From Reutealis trisperma (Eukaryota; Streptophyta; Magnoliopsida; Malpighiales; Euphorbiaceae): a stretch of 64,000 nt of DNA. A program made the translations under genes and the position numbers. The notes beneath the pieces were generated by a model. The model searched no databases and was not told the origin of the DNA. It saw nothing but the letters and a program-made list of their open reading frames with translations. The stretch lies in NCBI GenBank assembly GCA_947687605.1, contig CANTUT010000689.1, forward strand, positions 1-64,000, written 5' to 3'. Shown piece after piece: positions 58,230 through 64,000 of the stretch. The first letter of the stretch is position 1. The number at the start of each line of letters is the position of its first letter.

Positions 58230-58953
58230 TTTTTGTATTCTTTCTTTGAACATGAGCTAAACTTATCTTCTACCTAGATATAGATGAACCCTAGCATGTT
58301 TGTATGGATTGATTGGTTTTGATCTCAATTAAATCATTTGATTAAGTTGATTTACCTTTATGAATCTTGATTGTTTAATTCCAAGTGATAATCGCATGCT
58401 TATTAGTTGGTTGTCATTTTTCAGATTCATGTCTTGAGAAAGCTTGATTTGAATAGAATAATCATAGGGGTTGAGGATTGCTTGGGGTTCTAGAGATAGA
58501 CTTACAAAATCCTTTAGTTTAATTCCTTGGTCTTAATGCATGAGCTATTTGATTATGCTTGAGAAGAGATTCCTTGCATTCTAACTAGTGATTAGAGGTT
58601 AAGTCATTCGAGAGAAGTTTTAATCTAACTATGTGGAATACCAAATTAACTTGATAAATTGATTCAATTGTTCACCTGTCTTGAAATACAATTGATTGCT
58701 AGGGGGATTCAATATCTGGGTAGGTCTTCATCATCAATTTTATTTGCAATTTATTGGCCATTCCTTAGTTTAATCTTTTAATCCACTAAGTCATTTTAAT
58801 TTCAGCAATAAACCAAACCATTAATCTGCTAAACAATAATTGAAGTTTGAGCTAGTAATTGTCCTTGTCCCCTGTGGAACGATACTTTCACTTACTACTT
58901 TATTACTTGAGCGACCCGTGCACTTACGGTTGTATTGCATAAAATCGCGGTCA
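57598..58953 (+). repeat. 3' LTR of Athila element
   Basis: 1356 bp, TGATAATTG to GCGGTCA, followed by ACCTC. CpG sites in the U3 palindromes are better preserved here than in the 5' LTR. Confidence 0.95.
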
Positions 58954-61338
58954 ACCTCTACTCCAAATTTAAGGGAGCTTTATGCGTCAGGTATGCTACA
59001 CATAGTCTCTACCCTAACTATATGGGAGCATGCTCATATCAAGTGCCTCTACTTCGGATATGCTCAAAAGAGCCACTTACCCAACTAAATGAATGATTTC
59101 TATTAGCCTCAATATTATTGTAACCCAAACATATTGAAATTCTTGTTCATTGATACCCAACCAAATTGATTATAAGATTCAAGAATATTATCACCCTATT
59201 TGCCAAATGTGATCTAAAAGTGAAATGAATAATTGACACTACAACCATAAAAGATCCATCCCAATAGAAATAATTATAAGTTTGAATATTATCTCCCTTG
59301 GAATTAAAAAGTATATGTATATGTATAAATGTTTCCCTTAAACTTGTTAATATCACTAAATATATATATTGCATTAAATGTATAAATACAATTTATTTAA
59401 ATAACATGTTTATTTGATGAAAATGTTTAGATTATGAATATATATAGTTTCCAAAAAAATTAATATAAGTTTCTTATATGAATATCAATAGAAATTTCAT
59501 GTAATGTTATTTTAAATACCTAAATGATATATGTCATTATATAATAAAAAGTATTCAATTATAGTTTATTATTTAATAAGTAAACCATTGATATTAAAGT
59601 TAATTATTTATATATTTCTTCAATTCCAGAAATTTCCATTTTACATGTATGTATATGAATTTTATTTGAATATTCAAAAATTACATAGTTATATAGTTTT
59701 TACAAAGTTGTATTTTTATTACTACAAGAATTGCAAGATTTAAATATATTTATATGTTTTTCCTTGAGGTATAAAATATATTAGAAACTTTATGTTATTG
59801 ATTTTTATAACCTATCAAGTGCAAATGTTTTCAAGAGATACGTGTATTGAACAATGAGACAATTATTTATATGAATATTCATTTAAAATTTAAAAGATTT
59901 TTAATACTCTTATCAAATTTAAATTTTGGAGATTTGTATACTAAATTACTGTTTTAAATCTCTTATAATGAATTATGAAATTTTTAAAAAATTATATGTA
60001 TGTAATAAATAGTTTTCAACTGTTTGTATTTATATGTTTAAACTAAACATTTGATATATAAAATTGCTTAACTTCTAAGGATGTGAGTTTCCAAAATATA
60101 TGTATTAAAATTATAAGTTGAGGTTTCTAAAATCTTAAGGTTCTAAATGCTCATTTGTATATCCTTTGTGTGATAATGGTTATACCATTCAAATCCTACC
60201 ACAAGTTGAGATAATTTAATGAAGATAGAAATCATATGCCACAAGTGTTAAGCAAATAGAAATTAAATAGTGAAGACTCCAAGATGTATGTGTTTTCAAA
60301 GATATTAAGTTTATATTGTATGAGTTTATCTAACTTCTAAAGAGTATGAAATTTCAAAACGTGAACACATATAGTAAAGTTGAAATCTCTAGAACCTTAT
60401 GAACTTAAAAACTTATTTATATATCGATAGTGTTGAAAACTACTTAAGCATGTTTTACCTTTACCAAAGATTGTTACCTTTTAATGAAGATAAGGATTAT
60501 AGACTACTAATTGAATTCAAATGTGAACTTTATAAACCATAATCTATTTACTGCAAAAAAGTAAAGTATCTCTGATTGTTCCAAAAATACATCTCATATG
60601 ATCTACTGAAGTAATTAAAGTGCTATAATTCAAAAGATTTTGAAAATGTGCAGTTAGCTGAAAATGGATACTTATTTGCATAATTTCCTCAAATATTGAA
60701 ATAGCATAAAGTCAATAAGTTAATATAAAAATTTAGATTTCATAATTATAAATATATGATCAGTGAATTATAATTTAAATTTTTTCAAAGATTAATTGTA
60801 TTCTTGCTCACTGAGCTTTCCCCAAGCTCACCCCCCTCCACTCATCAGTTTTGCAGGTGAAAATTGAGTGTTTACAAGAATCTAATGGATACTAGCAAGT
60901 TGATTCCTCAAACAATCATTTCTTCCTTGAGGATTTCCCAGTCAAAGTAATAATTTGGCTTTACATAGTCATTTGTGTTCGTGGTTATGTTTGAAAATCT
61001 TTAGATGCTCCATGTGCGTAAGATAGTCCAATTAGATATAATGTAATGAAAAATATTTAACAAGTATTATATTAATGTGTAAATTGAATGGTAAACTGAG
61101 ACTAACCATGAGTATGAGAATGAATGATGTGAATCTAGTATGGAAAGCATAATTGGGTTGTAGGTTTTGATCTTGGGCAAATGTATTTGTTATTGATATT
61201 GTATTGAGTTTCGTCATACGTATGAGTTGTACAGGTTATCGGTGTCTTTATGGCTACCCATGCCCTAGGACCATCACATCACGAAAGTAGGATGTGAGCG
61301 CGCTAGCATAACCTATTTGAGGGAGAGGGGGTGACACA

Positions 61339-61377
61339 GCGAGAGGAGGAAGATTTGCGAAAAGATCCTGAAGCCAT
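61339..61377 (-). pseudogene. First part of antisense PMD-like gene exon 1 (element C)
   Basis: On the minus strand the ATG at 61377 starts MASGSFRKSSSSR, a Ser-rich start cut by the solo LTR insertion. The continuation is at 45001-44928. The call depends on the downstream gene model. Confidence 0.4.
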
Positions 61378-62015
61378 TACCACGGGAATGTTGAATTTGC
61401 CAAGCAGAATAAGGAGCAAATAGGTAAGTATAATAATAATGATAAAAAAAAAAAAGAAAAAAATTTGTTATTATTACTATTGCTTATTATCAAAAAATAT
61501 ATAATATATTGATATTAAAAAAAAGACAAAAAATTATCATTAAAAAAAATTTACTATTAAAAAAAAAAAAAGATGCTCACGTTGGGAGCAAGGAGAGGAG
61601 TGAGTGAGTGAGGTGTAAGAGTGTGGTATTTATAGAGTTTTGAAGCAGTAAAGACAAAATAGCGTATAGTAAAAAGTGCCCTATAATTATTTAGTTCCGA
61701 AAAAAAAATTTTTTACCAGCTTCAATTCAGAATCAAAATCTGAAAGTTTCAACATATTTCTGAGATTTTTATCTACCCGTGGACACCTCATTTGTTTGTT
61801 TCCTAGCCAAAATGTGGTTTTTGCATCAGCGAAATGGAAAAATTATAAACTTCAAAATTCACCAGTCTTCCAAAGATAGTCAAATCAAGTTGCAAAATTC
61901 ATCAAAATTATCTCTTTACAACCGAAATCATTTGTCGAACTCAGATCTACAAAAATTTTGGGTTCACTCTCATCAAAATTGTATAGCCGATAGACAGTTT
62001 TGATGAGGGGACAAC
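61378..62015. other. 3' untranslated region of element C / antisense promoter region
   Basis: AT-rich with A-runs (61444-61463, 61560-61572). It ends with the PPT 'tgatgaggggacaac' (62001-62015). No minisatellite of the A or B type is present in this copy. Confidence 0.55.
61625..61635 (-). promoter_or_regulatory. TATA box of the antisense gene in element C
   Basis: The minus strand reads CTATAAATACC, about 250 bp upstream of the ATG at 61377 and inside the 3' untranslated region. Pyrimidine-rich 'cactcactcactcctctcc' follows, a plausible transcription start region. Confidence 0.45.
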
Positions 62016-63617
62016 TGTAAACCCTTATTTCAACACCTCCAGAATTAATTATGAAATCTTCAAAACTGATCGAAGTATTATTGGCACAATATGATGTCTT
62101 TCCTACCCTGACCGGATCTACTGTATCAGATAGCCTTTTTCTAAAACTGACCGAATTTTCTCCCTGACTGACTATTAAAATGTTTTAAAATTAATTTCGA
62201 GCCTAACAACATTGACCAATAATTTTTCTGAGTTCTATAACTCTCGAAAACTTACCCGGAAGCCCAAAAAATGGACTAAAAAAATGCATGGATGAGCACA
62301 TCAGGCTGCATCAGCTTCTGATGTGACTCTATGTCAGAAGCTCGGCTCCGCGCCATGGGTGGCACTAAGCCGTGCCTTTTCTGGTGCGGCGCGCCGCATC
62401 TCCTGAACATGGCTTCACTTCTCCCAGCTGAAATTCCCTAGGCTAAAATGCCCAAAACGCCTTAGTTCATCTTTTTTTAATATTTTTTACCTATCCTTTT
62501 TGTCATTTTACATTTTTACTTCCCAAATCACCCCTACCTCATTTTTCCTATAAATAGCCCTTTCATTTCCTCATTTTAGACACACTGAAGTTGATATCGA
62601 TTGCTATCTACCAACTTTTATTCTTCTTCTCCCTCCAATCACTCTCTAATTAATTAATTAATCATTTTAATTAATTAATTACCCTTTTTTATTATTAAAT
62701 CAAAAAATCTCATTTTTACTCATCCACTATTTTTAATTAATTAATTAATTCACTCACCAAAATTTTTATCCAATTGTCCTATCCGATAAAACAGAACTTT
62801 GGCCAGGCAAAACACTTTTTCCATCTTGTCCATCAAAATCCAAGCTATTTTTGTAAACTCTATCACCAAACCAAAAATCACTTTTATCAATCTATAAACC
62901 CCTCCACTTAATCATGGAATGAACTACGTGGGTTTTGATCCTTATTCAATGAGGTACATAGGTACGTTTGGAATTTAAATCCAAACTTCAAATCTAATTT
63001 TTCAATTTAAGCTTATTTTTTTCACTTTTCTCAAATGTAATTATTTTTTATAATATTTGTAAGGGAATATGTGATCTTCCTAGAATCTGATAAGGGCTAG
63101 AGAAGATATCCTGATCTGTTATTAATGTAATTATTTGGAATTAAGGAGTGATTATGTGGTTCCCCTAAATCTCTAAAGAATTAGAGGGAACACTCTCCTT
63201 AATTTATGAATATTTATTTCAGTTGCTTCATCAATATACATACACCATGCATTCATATTATTTCATATTCATGTATTTTATTATAATCAATAAATGTCAT
63301 TAATGAAATCATTTTTTAAGTCAAATTAAAATTAAGAGTCAAATCGTGATTATTAACCAAAAACCTAGTCCCCAAAGTCAACCTGATTTGAAGCTAGTGC
63401 TTTTATCCATGGGCAAATTAAAAATTAATAAATTGGGGTCAATTTGGATTTTTTCCTTAATGTTTTTCCAACTAAATAAAATTAAGGTGGTGACTCCTAA
63501 AATCATTTTCAAAAATCAATCAAATACAAACTCGAGAGTTCCATCGTGAGTCTAAACCTGAATGAGCATCTCGATTCCCTCTAATAGATTGGGCAAGTAC
63601 TCAGGCGAGGCCTCACA
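62016..63617 (+). repeat. 3' LTR of element C
   Basis: It starts TGTAAACCCTTATTTCAAC and ends GGCCTCACA, 1602 bp, of the same subfamily as 30982-32663. GC-rich block at about 62290-62420, TATA at 62548-62557. Confidence 0.88.
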
Positions 63618-63618
63618 A

Positions 63619-64000
63619 TGTCAATATAATTTATATACTCTATGATTGAGCTGACCCCGATCAAGTAAAGAATATTGATTGTATGTTTAAGCTAGAAAGA
63701 ATTGAATGAATAGAGCAAATTACAAATGAGATAATTTACTCAAAGATTTTATTGAAGGTAGTCGAACTACTATGTGATTGAATATGCCTTTAAAGGCTTA
63801 CAATGATAGTATTTATAGATAGCAAGTTTTAGTTTTAGAAGGAGAGCTTAGTCCAAACAGGATACTGATTCTGTTTGACTTGTTCTATTCGTCTTAAGAT
63901 GCCTAATATGAATAGGAAATGGATTGCTTCTTCTCTCCAAATCGAGCTTTATAGGCTTATTCTTGGGCCCAATCTAGATTTATTTAGTCCTCCATCAGTT
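63619..64000 (-). mobile_element. Copia-type LTR, 3' part, minus strand, cut by window end
   Basis: Read on the minus strand it has TATA (CTATAAATACT, about 63808-63818), a polyadenylation-type 'caataaaatctttgag' (63735-63755) and the end ...TATTGACA at 63619. It directly abuts the end of LTR C3. No coding part is visible. The class assignment rests only on LTR layout and size. Confidence 0.5.

Larger units (their letters stand above)
47647..58953 (+). mobile_element. Athila-type LTR retrotransposon, young, with inverted 3' duplication
   Basis: An 11.3-kb insertion with LTRs of 1355 and 1356 bp that differ at roughly 30 positions by eye (about 2%, nearly all transitions). It has a perfect 5-bp target duplication ACCTC, a tRNA-Asp-type PBS, one continuous gag-pol frame (49139-54532) with eight internal stops but no frameshift, a small ORF, a large inverted repeat and a PPT. 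Athila placement rests on the Gag zinc-knuckle spacing, the DLGAS protease, the FMDD reverse transcriptase and the post-pol 'ggtgggaggcaacccacc' motif. It is the youngest dated element in the window and cannot now make full-length Gag-Pol. Confidence 0.93.

Overview
This window is plant nuclear DNA, almost certainly from a eudicot, that consists mostly of old nested transposable elements around one recognisable host gene. The plant origin rests on a pollen-type SKU5-similar (SKS/NTP303-like) multicopper-oxidase-like gene with plant introns, on plant-specific Ty3 clades (Tat/Ogre-like and Athila), on plant mobile domain (PMD) sequences, and on AT-rich DNA with long microsatellites. I cannot name the species. 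All family names come from reading translated motifs by eye; no database search was run.

Layout. 1-355 is the start of a Tat-type LTR on the minus strand. It lies in the 3' part of a second Tat element (element A, 356-1773, with a ~97-bp minisatellite), whose 3' LTR is 1774-3435. The host SKS gene is on the minus strand at 4381-6242 (three exons). It shows three single-base insertions and no point stops. A LINE RNase-H scrap lies at about 7416-7594. Two non-autonomous CACTA elements (8329-10735 and 10816-13466) lie head to head and form a 5.1-kb palindrome inside an unidentified coding remnant.

From about 14 kb to the right end I read one nested stack. The base is a Mutator-like element (MULE) on the minus strand, with a MURA-type transposase (29647 down to about 17330) and a PMD gene (about 17160-14020). 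It is split by Tat element B (18110-27563, target duplication CTTAT; B has lost nearly all of pol) and by an Athila-like LTR, D (29648-30965). Tat element C (30982-63617) interrupts D's primer-binding site. C has degenerate gag-pol with a second, aRNH-type RNase H, followed by antisense genes, one PMD-like. The first exon of that PMD-like antisense gene is split by a roughly 5-kb chromovirus-type solo LTR (45007-61338). That solo LTR is in turn split by a young, nearly intact Athila element (47647-58953, target duplication ACCTC). The Athila element carries an inverted copy of its own 3' end, so a transcript could fold into a ~1.2-kb hairpin. A copia-type LTR on the minus strand fills 63619-64000.

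How the parts work together. The Athila element has LTRs, PBS, one continuous gag-pol frame with eight internal stops, a small extra ORF, the hairpin and a PPT. It cannot make full-length Gag-Pol now, but it could still supply double-stranded RNA. Tat elements A, B and C share antisense coding blocks between pol and the 3' LTR. PMD-type genes occur in two unrelated element classes here (the MULE and Tat element C), which is the most notable biological pattern in the window.
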